Source: Rhodococcus phenolicus
GTDB lineage: Bacteria > Actinomycetota > Actinomycetes > Mycobacteriales > Mycobacteriaceae
DNA: 57,632 nucleotides
Assembly (NCBI RefSeq): GCF_001646785.1
Contig: NZ_LRRH01000231.1
Span: 1 to 57,632, forward strand
Direction of reading: 5' to 3'
Position 1 is the first letter of the stretch; each line of letters opens with the position of its first letter. The notes under the pieces are model-generated. The model was not told the DNA's origin and did no database searches. It saw only the letters and a list, made by a program, of their open reading frames with translations. Made by a program: the position numbers and the translations under genes. This document shows positions 36,149-44,520 of the stretch, in pieces.

Positions 36149-37538
36149 CGGTTCCGTCCTCGGTGTCGGCATGGTCTATGCCCCGGCGCTCGGGCCGGTT
36201 TTCGAAGCGGGTGCGAGCGTCGTGGCGGTCGCCGAACTGGAGCCACAAACACTGTGGCGCCCGGTCTGTTCCGAAGGAGGCTGGCGGTATCGGGTCGACG
36301 AGTGGGCGCTGAACGCGGTGGCTGCACTGCCGCAACGCAAGCTCGTTCACGGGGTGGGCCAGCCGCTCGCCGGGACTGTCGACGATCCGCTGGACTACCG
36401 AACCCCGTTGCGAGGCAGCGTCGATCTGCTGGACCCGCCGTGGGTCAGCGAGCACCTCGGTTTCGTGCGCACCGAGGGCGCCTCGGGGATCGAGCACGCC
36501 GGATTCCTGTTGCCGCCCGACCGGACGCGGGAGCAGATCGCGGTGGCCGCGGAGAACATCGACCGCTACCGGCGCGTGGTGAGCAGGCCGGTCGCGTTCG
36601 AAACCGGAGTCGACTACCGGACCGCACGCGACGATGAACTCGGCGACGGCGTCTTCTTCCGGGGCGTCGCCGAGCGCTCAGGCAGCGGAATCGTGCTGGA
36701 CCTGCACAATCTGTGGTGCAACGAGATCAACGGCCGCGACACGGTCCGCGATGTCCTGGCCGACCTCCCGCTGGACCGCGTATGGGAGGTGCATGTCGCC
36801 GGCGGTGACGAAATGGACGGATACCGGCTCGACGCCCACAGTGGCGCGGTACCGGGCGAACTGCTCGATCTCTCTGCCGAGGTGGTGCCGGATCTGCCGA
36901 ACCTGCGGGCGCTGACCTTCGAGATCATGCCGTCCAACGTCGCCCGCCTCGGGCTCGACGGCGTGCACACCCAGCTCGAACGGTTGTGGCAGATCTGGGA
37001 CCTGAGACCGGCGGCCCCGCCGGAGCCGTTCCCTGCGGCCGTCGCGACCCACGCGACCGCCGCGGACCGCGCGTTCGTGCACCGTGCGGAGCGGGATCTG
37101 GTTGCGGCCCTGCGTGGTCCGGGACGGCCCGAGGCCGGCGTGCGTCTGTACGGCAGGCTCGTCGAGGAACAGCGGCGGGCTCAGCTCGCGCAGGTGATGC
37201 GGTACACGACGACGGCGTTGCTGACCACGCTCGGCGCGACGGCCACGGAAGCGGTGATCGCCGCGTACACGGCAGCGCACCCGCCGGAGACGGCACCCGG
37301 GCTCGAGGGATACACGTTCTCGGGTTTCCTGGCGGCGCGCCCGGATCTCGTCGCAGCGGTGCCGCATCTGCGGCAGGTTCTCGCGTTCGAGACCGCGCTG
37401 CTGCGGGCGGCGCTGTTCGGGGCGTCGACGGTGGTCGAGTGGGACGTCGACCCGGCGCGGGTCCTCGATGCCCTCGACGGTGGGCACGCCCCGGGCGTTC
37501 TCGAGCCGGCGTCGTACTCGATGTCGGTGGAGATCTGA
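36132..37538 (+). CDS. DUF692/MNIO-family enzyme with fused C-terminal domain
   Basis: 468 residues from GTG 36132. The first 290 residues form a TIM barrel of the multinuclear non-haem iron oxidative enzyme family. Candidate iron ligands are H108 (VSEHLGF), E157 (FETG), D190/H192/N193 (LDLHNLWCNE), H221 (EVHVAGG), H236 (DAHSG) and E264 (FEIMP). A proline-rich linker (292-303) leads to a helical C-terminal domain of about 160 residues, which resembles in position the separate partner protein that presents substrate to other MNIOs. Known members make RiPP modifications on Cys or Asp. Coupling to a small CxxC protein supports a RiPP-like or protein-modification role, but the product is unknown. 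Confidence 0.8.
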   Translation: MFRATDGSVLGVGMVYAPALGPVFEAGASVVAVAELEPQTLWRPVCSEGGWRYRVDEWALNAVAALPQRKLVHGVGQPLAGTVDDPLDYRTPLRGSVDLLDPPWVSEHLGFVRTEGASGIEHAGFLLPPDRTREQIAVAAENIDRYRRVVSRPVAFETGVDYRTARDDELGDGVFFRGVAERSGSGIVLDLHNLWCNEINGRDTVRDVLADLPLDRVWEVHVAGGDEMDGYRLDAHSGAVPGELLDLSAEVVPDLPNLRALTFEIMPSNVARLGLDGVHTQLERLWQIWDLRPAAPPEPFPAAVATHATAADRAFVHRAERDLVAALRGPGRPEAGVRLYGRLVEEQRRAQLAQVMRYTTTALLTTLGATATEAVIAAYTAAHPPETAPGLEGYTFSGFLAARPDLVAAVPHLRQVLAFETALLRAALFGASTVVEWDVDPARVLDALDGGHAPGVLEPASYSMSVEI

Positions 37539-37553
37539 TCCGGCACGCCGCAA

Positions 37554-37575
37554 TCCGCGTAGTGCACCACTCGTG
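37554..37575 (+). promoter_or_regulatory. Shared 22-bp motif, copy 3
   Basis: TCCGC-GTAG-TGCA-CCAC-TCGTG lies 115 bases before the protease-nuclease gene. One dyad position differs (CCAC for CTAC), while the flanks keep the pattern of copies 1 and 2. Confidence 0.5.
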
Positions 37576-37690
37576 ACCGGACCCTCACGCTGCGCGAGGC
37601 TGAACACGAGCCCACGGCGAACACGAACAGAGGCAGTGTGTTCCCGAACCGCGCTCTCCGCACACCACTTTCCGCTCGAAAGACGATGTC

Positions 37691-39760
37691 ATGACGATCA
37701 TCTCCAACACCAGGATCACCGGGTCCGGCGACAACGCCGCGGCCTACCTGACCGAACGCGAACACCAGCGACGCGCTGCGGCGCGGCGCATAGTCGACCG
37801 GACGGAGGTGCGGACCGGCAACGAGCAGGTGCTCGACGAGCCCGGCGGGATCGCTCGTGCCGACGATCCGGAACGGATCGCCAGACGTCTCGACCGGGTC
37901 AGCCGGTACTACCTCGGTGGCGACACCGCGCACGCGCCCACGGGTGCGGATCCTGCCGCGCTGATCGAATCGGCGCTCGAACGTGCCCCGTCGATCCTGG
38001 GATCTGCGACCGAGGATGCGGATTCGATGCTCGAAAAGATCATCAACACTGCCGATTTCGTCGGAGTGCGCTACCTCGACGAGGGTGTGGCGGCCGCGCG
38101 GGCGATCGGCCGGGTCCACATCCTCGGTGCCGGCGGTTCGCGGCTCGGGTACGGCACCGGCTTCCTGGTCTCGCCGCACCTGTTGCTCACCAATCATCAT
38201 GTGCTTCCCGACGCCGCGACCGCGTCGGCGAGCGCCGTCGAGTTCGACTACCAGGACGGAATCGACGGGCACCCCCTGCATCCGAGGTCGGTGTCACTGG
38301 ATCCGAGTCGCTTCTTCGTCGCCGACCGGGAACGGGATTTCACGCTCGTCGCGGTCGATGCACCGCCGGAGGTTCTGGCACAGTACGGGTTCAATCGCCT
38401 GACCACTGCCCAGGGCACGATCGTCATCGGTGAGTTCGTGACCATCGTGCAGCATCCGCGTGGCGAGAAGAAGCAGATCGCGCTGCGGGAGAACAAGATC
38501 GTCGATATCCCCGAGATGTTCGTGCACTACTCGGCGGATACCGAGCCCGGTTCGTCCGGCTCCCCGGTCTTCAACGATCAATGGGAGGTCGTCGCACTCC
38601 ATCACGCGAGCGTGCGAGCCCCACAGCAGACCGAGTACGGCGGATTCCTCAACGAGGGCGTACGGATCAGCCGGATTCTGCAGTTCCTCGACGACCGGGA
38701 TCTGCCGTCCGCACAACGGGCCCTGGTTGCGGAGTTGACCACCGCCGACCGCCCGGAGCTGCTGACGGATCGGCCGGTCCCACAGGCACGCCCGGACCCC
38801 GCCGACGATCCCGGTGCGGCCGCTACGCCGGACGGTGCCGTGACGGTGCGGGTGCCCTGCGGCCGGACGGTGGAGCTCACCGTCCGCGTCGGCGAAACCG
38901 GTTCGGCAGCAGTGATTCCTCCGCCCGATATCGAGGCGATCTCCATCGACCCCGACTACAGCCGACGCGCCGGTTTCGATCCCGGCTTCCTCGGTTCGAT
39001 GCTTCCGCTCCCGGGCGTGACGGGCGACGCCGCGCGGGTGGCCTCCGGCGAATTGCGCTACCACCACTTCAGTGTCGTCATGCACCGGCGCCGCCGGTTG
39101 GCGTTGTTCACGGCGGTGAACATCGACGGCGGACTCGCGCAGAGGCTCCGGCGCGACGGCGACCGGTGGATCCGCGATCCGCGTCTGCCCGACGACGAGC
39201 AGACGGGGGAGGAGGTGTATCGCGACAATCCGCTCGACCGGGGGCATCTCGTGCGTCGCCTCGATCCGGCATGGGGTCCCGCCGCGACAGCGGCGAACGA
39301 CGACACCTTCCACTTCACGAACTGCACTCCGCAGCACCATGATTTCAATGCCGGCAGCACCCTGTGGCTCGGCCTCGAGGACTACGTGCTCGGCAACGCC
39401 GACACGCGGGATCTGAAGGTGAGCGTGGTGACCGGCCCGATCCTGTCGGCCGAGGATCCGCTGTACCGGGGTGTCGCCCTGCCGCGCCAGTACTGGAAGG
39501 TGGTGGCGATGAGGAAGTCCGACGGCACGCTGTCCGCCACCGGATATCTGCTGAGTCAGGCTGCGTTGCTCGACGAGTTCCTGGCAGGTCCGGAGGAGTT
39601 CTCGTTCGGGGCCTATCGCACCTACCAGGTCCCGGTGCGGCGGATCGCCTCGATGACCGGTCTGGGGTTCGATGCCTATGTGGCCGCGGATCCGCTCGAC
39701 CGCATCGAGGCGAGCACCGTCGCCCGCGAGTTGCTGCGTCCGCAGGATCCGATCCTGTGA
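37691..39760 (+). CDS. Trypsin-like serine protease fused to DNA/RNA non-specific endonuclease
   Basis: 689 residues from ATG 37691. A charged helical lead (1-135) precedes a trypsin-like domain with H170 (LLTNHHVLPD), D216 (ERDFTLVAVD) and S289 (EPGSSGSPVFND). A proline-rich linker (360-385) and a short beta region lead to a NUC1 (DRGH) nuclease domain with D516-H519 (LDRGHLVRRLDPAWG) and the metal-binding N in FHFTNCTPQHHDFN. No signal peptide is visible, so it is probably cytosolic or released by another route. A nuclease held in check and freed or activated by its own protease would suit an abortive or contact-killing role; this is inference. Both active sites look intact. Confidence 0.87.
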   Translation: MTIISNTRITGSGDNAAAYLTEREHQRRAAARRIVDRTEVRTGNEQVLDEPGGIARADDPERIARRLDRVSRYYLGGDTAHAPTGADPAALIESALERAPSILGSATEDADSMLEKIINTADFVGVRYLDEGVAAARAIGRVHILGAGGSRLGYGTGFLVSPHLLLTNHHVLPDAATASASAVEFDYQDGIDGHPLHPRSVSLDPSRFFVADRERDFTLVAVDAPPEVLAQYGFNRLTTAQGTIVIGEFVTIVQHPRGEKKQIALRENKIVDIPEMFVHYSADTEPGSSGSPVFNDQWEVVALHHASVRAPQQTEYGGFLNEGVRISRILQFLDDRDLPSAQRALVAELTTADRPELLTDRPVPQARPDPADDPGAAATPDGAVTVRVPCGRTVELTVRVGETGSAAVIPPPDIEAISIDPDYSRRAGFDPGFLGSMLPLPGVTGDAARVASGELRYHHFSVVMHRRRRLALFTAVNIDGGLAQRLRRDGDRWIRDPRLPDDEQTGEEVYRDNPLDRGHLVRRLDPAWGPAATAANDDTFHFTNCTPQHHDFNAGSTLWLGLEDYVLGNADTRDLKVSVVTGPILSAEDPLYRGVALPRQYWKVVAMRKSDGTLSATGYLLSQAALLDEFLAGPEEFSFGAYRTYQVPVRRIASMTGLGFDAYVAADPLDRIEASTVARELLRPQDPIL

Positions 39761-39860
39761 TTCCGCCCGCCGGATTCTGCGACGGACCCGGCCGATCGGC
39801 GGTCCGCCGCACCGGCCGGGTGGAGGGCGGCAGTTGGCTCGTTCCCGGTTATCGGGGACA

Positions 39861-40028
39861 ATGTTCGTCATGTGGTGGTGGATCGCCATAGGCGGCGCGG
39901 CGTGGGTCATGGTGTCGGCGATTGCCGCCCTGGTCCTCGGGCGCATTCTTCGCCGCGCCGACACCGAGGAGCAGATCGTCGAGATCCAGCGCACGCACCG
40001 GGACGATTCCCGCACGGAGCTGAGCTGA
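39861..40028 (+). CDS. Small single-pass membrane protein
   Basis: 55 residues from ATG 39861 (or 52 from ATG 39870). One membrane helix follows a WWW start (MWWWIAIGGAAWVMVSAIAALVLGRIL), and a short charged cytoplasmic tail ends DDSRTELS. It is followed directly by the 6C RNA locus. No function can be assigned, but its composition and position look like a real gene. Confidence 0.6.
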   Translation: MFVMWWWIAIGGAAWVMVSAIAALVLGRILRRADTEEQIVEIQRTHRDDSRTELS

Positions 40029-40084
40029 CACGCGCGAGAACGTTTGTACTCGCGAGTAACGATCTTGGCGGACTAATCTGCAAT

Positions 40085-40201
40085 CCGTCGTCCTCCTACC
40101 CCCCTGCGAGGACGACGATGCAGGCTGGTCATCCCCCCATCTCCGGCCTGCGGAGACCCCGTCGGCCCACCACCACGGCCGGCGGGGTCTCGCCTTGTTT
40201 T
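40085..40201 (+). ncRNA. 6C: 6C small RNA
   Basis: Two consecutive hairpins each expose six or more cytosines in the loop: CGTCGTCCTC...GAGGACGACG (40086-40117) around a CCCCCC loop, and GCAGGCTGG...CCGGCCTGC (40120-40151) around a second CCCCCC. They are followed by a terminator hairpin. This is the defining structure of the actinobacterial 6C RNA. A TAATCT -10 box at 40074-40079 would place the 5' end near 40085. The 6C RNA acts through C-rich loops pairing with G-rich mRNA sites, such as ribosome sites. Confidence 0.9.
40152..40201 (+). terminator. Intrinsic terminator of the 6C RNA
   Basis: GAGACCCCG...CGGGGTCTC with an inner CGGCC/GGCCG pairing, followed by GCCTTGTTTT, ending just before the SelT/SelW-like gene. 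Confidence 0.85.
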
Positions 40202-40219
40202 CACCGTTAGCCTCGGTCC

Positions 40220-40513
40220 ATGGCCACGACACGATCCCGGATCACCATCACCTACTGCACGCAATGCCAATGGCTGCTGCGGGCCGGTTGGATGGCACAG
40301 GAGCTGCTCAACACATTCGGATGCGACCTCGGCGAAGTAGCGCTGATTCCGGGCACGGGCGGTGTCTTCCAGGTGACCGCGGGCGAGCACCTCGTATGGG
40401 ATCGCAAACGGGACGGAGGTTTTCCCGACATCGTCACTCTGAAGCAGCGAGTGCGAGATGTCGTCGATCCCGACCGTGATCTCGGGCACGGGGACCGGAC
40501 GACGCGCGCGTAG
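40220..40513 (+). CDS. SelT/SelW/SelH-like (Rdx) thioredoxin-fold protein
   Basis: A 97-residue protein from ATG 40220. The first strand leads into the CxxC motif (ITITYCTQCQWLLRAGWMAQELLNTF), then the typical EVALIPGTGGVFQV and a W-containing DGGFPD segment. In selenoprotein relatives the second Cys is selenocysteine; here both are Cys codons. Presumed role is thiol-disulfide redox in the cytosol. It follows the 6C RNA terminator, so it has its own promoter or depends on readthrough. Confidence 0.85.
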   Translation: MATTRSRITITYCTQCQWLLRAGWMAQELLNTFGCDLGEVALIPGTGGVFQVTAGEHLVWDRKRDGGFPDIVTLKQRVRDVVDPDRDLGHGDRTTRA

Positions 40514-40706
40514 GGCGTGTCGCGCAATCCTTCTCGCGAGCAGGAGCACGGAGCCGGGACCGGCGACATACCGGCGCTTCCCGCGCGGCCGTGCCACGAC
40601 AACGTTAGTGTGGGTACGAACTATCCATCAGGTGGCCGCAAAAGGGAGACCGCGATTCGCGGTGCGGCCACCGATCCGCAAAGGGAAGCCAGGGGAGGAC
40701 GTACCC

Positions 40707-41369
40707 ATGAACATCTCTGTGAAGAAGGCTGCCGTCACCGCGCTCGGAGCCGCAACGGTCGCAGTTCTCGCGCCCGCCACAGCATCCGCAGCAGGTTCGC
40801 CCGATGTCTCGGTGTCGGCGCAGCCGGGTTCGGTGCTCGTCGATTTCGACTTCCGTGGCGTCGATGTCGCGCTCGGCGTCACGTGCATCACCTATGTCGT
40901 CGCGCAGCAGGGCACCTTGGATGCGGCGGAGCCTTCCGCCCGCCTCGACGCGCAGCCGGCCGGCTCGAACTTCTCGATTTCGAACAACCGCACCTCGTCC
41001 GCCACGTACATCGGTGAGAACGGCCCGGTTTCGGCGGGTCCGCGTGCCATCACGGCCGGGACGTACGACGTCTTCTGGGCTTGCCAGGACGCCGACGGTC
41101 AGCAGTGGGAGAACATCTACGGCCCCTCCGGGCGACCGTTCGCGTCGCCGATCACCGTGACGGTGCCGGGCGAGAACGGCGAGGGCGTGGCCCCCGCGGC
41201 GCCGTCGGCGCCGCCGCAGGGCGGTACCGCGCAGGAAGGCGGAGCACCGTCCGTGTCGCCTGCACCGCCCGTGCCTCCGGCGCCGGCCGCACCGCCGGCA
41301 CCGCCCGCCCCGGCCGATGTCGTGACGCAGGGCCTGCAGACGCTGGCCACCCTGATCGGCATCGCCTGA
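40707..41369 (+). CDS. Secreted protein with proline/alanine-rich tail
   Basis: 220 residues from ATG 40707, after AGGGGAGG. A Sec signal peptide (MNISVKKAAVTALGAATVAVLAPATASAAG) has a probable cut after ATASA. The mature domain of about 120 residues has two Cys likely to form a disulfide (LGVTCITY and FWACQDAD). The tail is proline/alanine rich (about residues 170-205) and ends in a hydrophobic GLQTLATLIGIA. The layout resembles secreted surface proteins of mycolata; no specific family recognised. Confidence 0.78.
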   Translation: MNISVKKAAVTALGAATVAVLAPATASAAGSPDVSVSAQPGSVLVDFDFRGVDVALGVTCITYVVAQQGTLDAAEPSARLDAQPAGSNFSISNNRTSSATYIGENGPVSAGPRAITAGTYDVFWACQDADGQQWENIYGPSGRPFASPITVTVPGENGEGVAPAAPSAPPQGGTAQEGGAPSVSPAPPVPPAPAAPPAPPAPADVVTQGLQTLATLIGIA

Positions 41370-41763
41370 TCATCGGTCCGTTCTGATTCCGACGACCGCG
41401 TAGCGGCGTTCCACTCGGCGAGATCATGCAGTCTCGGCAGGAGTGTCGCGCATGAACTGTTTGTGGCAGAACATGTTCCGGCTGTGCATGTGAAATGTGT
41501 GATGCATCACGCCGAGTGATGTTCGTGCACCTCGAGGGCAGAAACATCGTGAGCGGATCCGGGAGTGCGCATTCACCCTGTCCGGACAGGGTGAATGCGC
41601 GCCGACGGTGTCGAGATCGTCCGGTCGGGGGAGCCGACGCTCACCCCGCAGGATTCCGATGCCCGTGGCGGACAAAAAATTCCGACCCGCCCTCGTCGGA
41701 CCGCCCCGGGCACGGCTCTTTCCACGTCCCGAACGGGTCGACGGATCTGATTCGGCCGGATCG
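41370..41763. other. 394-base convergent gap holding a large palindrome
   Basis: It lies between the secreted-protein gene and gblE, which converge. No protein-like frame was found. Besides the 34-bp palindrome at 41567-41600 it has AT-rich patches around 41460-41510 and 41675-41690. Confidence 0.6.
41567..41600. repeat. 34-bp perfect palindrome
   Basis: GCGCATTCACCCTGTCC followed directly by its exact complement, with no loop. As RNA it would form a 15-bp stem on either strand; as DNA it is a symmetric protein-binding or cruciform site. It sits between convergent genes, so a bidirectional terminator without U-tract is the simplest role. Confidence 0.85.
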
Positions 41764-42735
41764 TCAGAAGCTCAGACGTGGACGTTGGTCGGGTACGGGC
41801 AGTCCGGTCGTCCGCCAGATGAGCGTCGAGTCGTAGTGGTGGTCGTGCCCGGCCAGATCGATGTTGCGTTCGGACAGGCCGAGTTCAGGGGCGCGTGCGA
41901 CGGCTTCGTCGTACGTCAGGCCGGCCTCCGGCAGGGAGAACGCGCCGTCGGCGGCGAGTTCGGCGGCGATCTCCCGGACCGTCCGGGGCTCGGGGTACGC
42001 GGCGTGCAGCAGCGTCCCGCCGGTCCGGAGCGGCGGTGCCTGCTCGGCGAGCGTGGCGAGGAGACGACCGAGGTCACCGACGCCGATGAGCGACAACACC
42101 GACCGGCCTTCGTCCACCCACGCGCCCAGCCGGGCGAGGATGTACGCGAGCCCGGGCGCGAACCAGCGGTCGCCGGGGCCGTACACGAAACCGGCCCGGA
42201 CCACGGTACCGCCGTACTCGCGCACCGCTTCCTCGGCGGCGAGACGGCTGATGCTGAGAACGGACACCGGGTTCGGGTCCAGGCTTCCCTCGACGATCCC
42301 GCGATGTGGCCCCGAACCGTACACGCCGACCGTGCTGACGTAAATCAGCGGCACTCGGCGGTCGCGGGCCGCGGCGATCAGGTTCTCGGTTCCGACCCGG
42401 TTCACGGCGTCGGCTTCTTCGGGGTCGCCGCCGGTGTACGAGACCGCGTGAATGATCACATCGGCCCCGCTCAGCACGCCTTCGAGGCTCGTCGGATCGG
42501 TGAGATCGGCCCCGACGACACGCGGAGCCGACGGAGAAACGGCCTCCGGCCGCCGCGCGACTGCGGTACAGTCGGCTCCCGCGCTGGTCAGCGCCTCGAG
42601 TATTGCGCCACCGATGAAACCGGTGGCGCCGAAGAGTACGATTCGCGGCGCGGGCAGTGCGGATCCGTGGGGGACGGGTCCGGCTATGGTGTTCGGTGAG
42701 AGGTCGAAAGCGGGGCCATCAACGAATTCCGTCAC
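41764..42735 (-). CDS. gblE: NAD-dependent epimerase/reductase of the gamma-butyrolactone cluster
   Basis: 323 residues from GTG 42735. An extended SDR: a Rossmann start at about residue 32 (RIVLFGATGFIGGAILEAL) and STVGVYGSG in the active-site region. The usual YxxxK is replaced by a SISRLAAE segment (S-x3-R), so catalysis may differ from standard epimerases. It is divergent from gblR, in the same gblE-gblR-gblA grouping known in Rhodococcus. By analogy it would tailor or reduce the butenolide precursor of the signal molecule. Assignment rests on neighbours as much as sequence. Confidence 0.75.
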   Translation of the reverse strand: MTEFVDGPAFDLSPNTIAGPVPHGSALPAPRIVLFGATGFIGGAILEALTSAGADCTAVARRPEAVSPSAPRVVGADLTDPTSLEGVLSGADVIIHAVSYTGGDPEEADAVNRVGTENLIAAARDRRVPLIYVSTVGVYGSGPHRGIVEGSLDPNPVSVLSISRLAAEEAVREYGGTVVRAGFVYGPGDRWFAPGLAYILARLGAWVDEGRSVLSLIGVGDLGRLLATLAEQAPPLRTGGTLLHAAYPEPRTVREIAAELAADGAFSLPEAGLTYDEAVARAPELGLSERNIDLAGHDHHYDSTLIWRTTGLPVPDQRPRLSF

Positions 42736-42771
42736 AATTCATCTCACTTGTCGGTTAGGGGCAGAGCGAAC

Positions 42772-43413
42772 GTGGTCAGGCAGGCTCGAGCGGAAGCAAC
42801 CAGGCAGCAGATTCTGATCGGTGCGGCAAAGGCATTCGAGCAGAAAGGCTTCGAGGGCTCCACTCTGGGCACGATCGTCGAGATCGCCGGTACCACCAAG
42901 GGCGCCCTGTACTTCCATTTCAAGTCGAAAGAGGAATTGGCGCAGGCCATCATCGGTGAGCAGCACCTCATCTCCATCGCCGCTGTCGATGCGATCGCCG
43001 CGACCGGGAGTTCCGCTCTCGAACAGATGGTCATGCTCAGCTACGAGATCGGCGACCAGATGGTGCACGATCCCATCGTGCGGGCGGGTATCCGGCTGAC
43101 CTTGGAATTGAGTGCGGTCGCAGGCCCGGCCGAGCCGTACCTCGGCTGGATCGAGGCGTACGAGACGCTGTCCGAACGCGCCTCCGCCGAGGGCGATCTC
43201 CTCGACAGCATCGAGCCCAAGACTCTTGCCCGCTTCGGGATCGGGGCGTTCACCGGGGTGCAGCTGGTCTCGAACGTCCTGACCGGACGGGAGGACCTCG
43301 AGCAGCGCCTGGACGAGATGTGGCTTCTGCTGCTGCCCGGAATCATGCCCGCCGATCGGCACCTGAAGATCCCGGCGATCCGGCGCGCTCGGTGGTCCGC
43401 CGCCGCATCGTAA
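42772..43413 (+). CDS. gblR: Gamma-butyrolactone receptor, TetR family (ScbR/ArpA-like)
   Basis: 213 residues from GTG 42772 (VVRQARAEATRQQILIGAA); an in-frame TTG at 42748 is less likely. The DNA-binding domain is close to ScbR/ArpA receptors (AFEQKGFEGSTLGTIVEIAGTTKGALYFHFKSKEELAQAII). The ligand domain has the receptor-type RAGIRLTLELS and the conserved Trp in YLGWIEAYE. It represses until the lactone accumulates. It converges on gblA and is divergent from gblE. Confidence 0.85.
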   Translation: MVRQARAEATRQQILIGAAKAFEQKGFEGSTLGTIVEIAGTTKGALYFHFKSKEELAQAIIGEQHLISIAAVDAIAATGSSALEQMVMLSYEIGDQMVHDPIVRAGIRLTLELSAVAGPAEPYLGWIEAYETLSERASAEGDLLDSIEPKTLARFGIGAFTGVQLVSNVLTGREDLEQRLDEMWLLLLPGIMPADRHLKIPAIRRARWSAAAS

Positions 43414-43427
43414 GCCCACGCGCGTTC

Positions 43428-44363
43428 TCACGGCCGGAACCGGGCCGGTAGCAGGCGGACCCGCCCGCTGGCGATGTGCTGGCCCCATTGCTCCACGGAA
43501 ACCCGCACTGTGCATGGGGAATCCGGATCGGGCTCGACGGAGACCGTGGCATTCGCGTCGTTCTCGGCGAAGCGATGATAGGTGACCTCGATGGTCTCGA
43601 TGTCTCCGTGCGGCTGCGCGAGGGCAGCGCGTGCGCCCTGCCGGAATGCTTCGAGAACGAGCATGCCCGGAACGTGGTCACTGGGGTGGTCGAACAGGAC
43701 GGGGTGCGTATCGTCGACCCGCAGTGTCCACCGGTTCGGGGTATGTTCCTCTCCCAGGACCACGTCCTCGGGGCGGGACCGGCCGACATGTTCGGCGGCG
43801 ATCGGCTCTGGGCAGACCGGCGTGCCGATGATCCGGGGTCCCGAACCACCCCAGCGAAGTTGGGCGTACGCGGCGGGGGTGAACACACTCGCCGTACCGA
43901 CTCCGCGGCCGATCTCGGTGCCGTCGATGCTGCATACGTAGGTGACGGAGAACCGGGCGAGAATATTGCCGCGGTAGATCTGATCACCGACGTGCGCCTC
44001 GATGGTCACCTCGGCCGGGCGGTCGCCGATTGCCAGCGCGTGAGGTGTCGCGTCGACACGGAGAGTGTGCATCACGAACGGGTGACCCAGCGGCACTCGA
44101 TATCTCGTGTGTGCCAGGTATATCGTCGCCTGGCGGAGCGTCTCGACCAGCAGCATCGTGTCGTAGCGCCCGGTCTGCGACCGGTAGTAGCCGTGCAGTC
44201 GCGGCCACTGCGCGCCCAGCACGAAGTCGTCCGGTGCTTCCGAGGCCACGCAATCGGTGAGAAAGACCTCGGCGACCGCACGGCGGTGCACGAAACGGCG
44301 TGGCACTGTCGATTCGAATCCCAAGACGGGACGTGCCTCGTCTACGTGCAAACCCCCGGCCAT
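43428..44363 (-). CDS. gblA: Gamma-butyrolactone biosynthesis protein (AfsA/ScbA family)
   Basis: 311 residues. The start at ATG 44363 follows GGGAGG; the open frame upstream is not protein-like. It has two AfsA hot-dog repeats: VPRRFVHRRAVAEVFLTD with APDDFVLGAQWPRLHGYY, and SRPEDVVLGEEHTPNRWTLRVDDTHPVLFDHPSDHVPGMLVLEAFRQGARAAL. AfsA-type enzymes join a beta-ketoacyl chain to a glycerol derivative (DHAP), the committed step of A-factor-type signals. The palindrome at 44521-44540 lies 158 bases upstream. Confidence 0.92.
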   Translation of the reverse strand: MAGGLHVDEARPVLGFESTVPRRFVHRRAVAEVFLTDCVASEAPDDFVLGAQWPRLHGYYRSQTGRYDTMLLVETLRQATIYLAHTRYRVPLGHPFVMHTLRVDATPHALAIGDRPAEVTIEAHVGDQIYRGNILARFSVTYVCSIDGTEIGRGVGTASVFTPAAYAQLRWGGSGPRIIGTPVCPEPIAAEHVGRSRPEDVVLGEEHTPNRWTLRVDDTHPVLFDHPSDHVPGMLVLEAFRQGARAALAQPHGDIETIEVTYHRFAENDANATVSVEPDPDSPCTVRVSVEQWGQHIASGRVRLLPARFRP

Positions 44364-44520
44364 CTTCCGGCCTCCCTTGCTGTCGTGTGAACGTGTCTTC
44401 GAGCGGTGCTGGCGGCGACTATAGAACAGCCTGTCGAACAGCGGTGTGCACGACATCTGGACGTAGCTCCCGGGCCGAATTGCCCGAAAGATACCGTACC
44501 GAGATGTCACATATTGGTAA

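Noticed and set aside
40250-40262. Selenoprotein reading of the SelT/SelW-like gene
   Set aside because: Both positions of the CxxC motif are ordinary Cys codons and there is no in-frame TGA.
41495-41675. Near-identical AHSPCPDRVNA peptides in opposite-strand frames around 41567-41600
   Set aside because: They are a by-product of the 34-bp palindrome, not two related genes.
42736-42771. Second autoregulatory element between gblE and gblR
   Set aside because: Only one half-site-like TGTCGGTT is present; no matching arm within a sensible distance.
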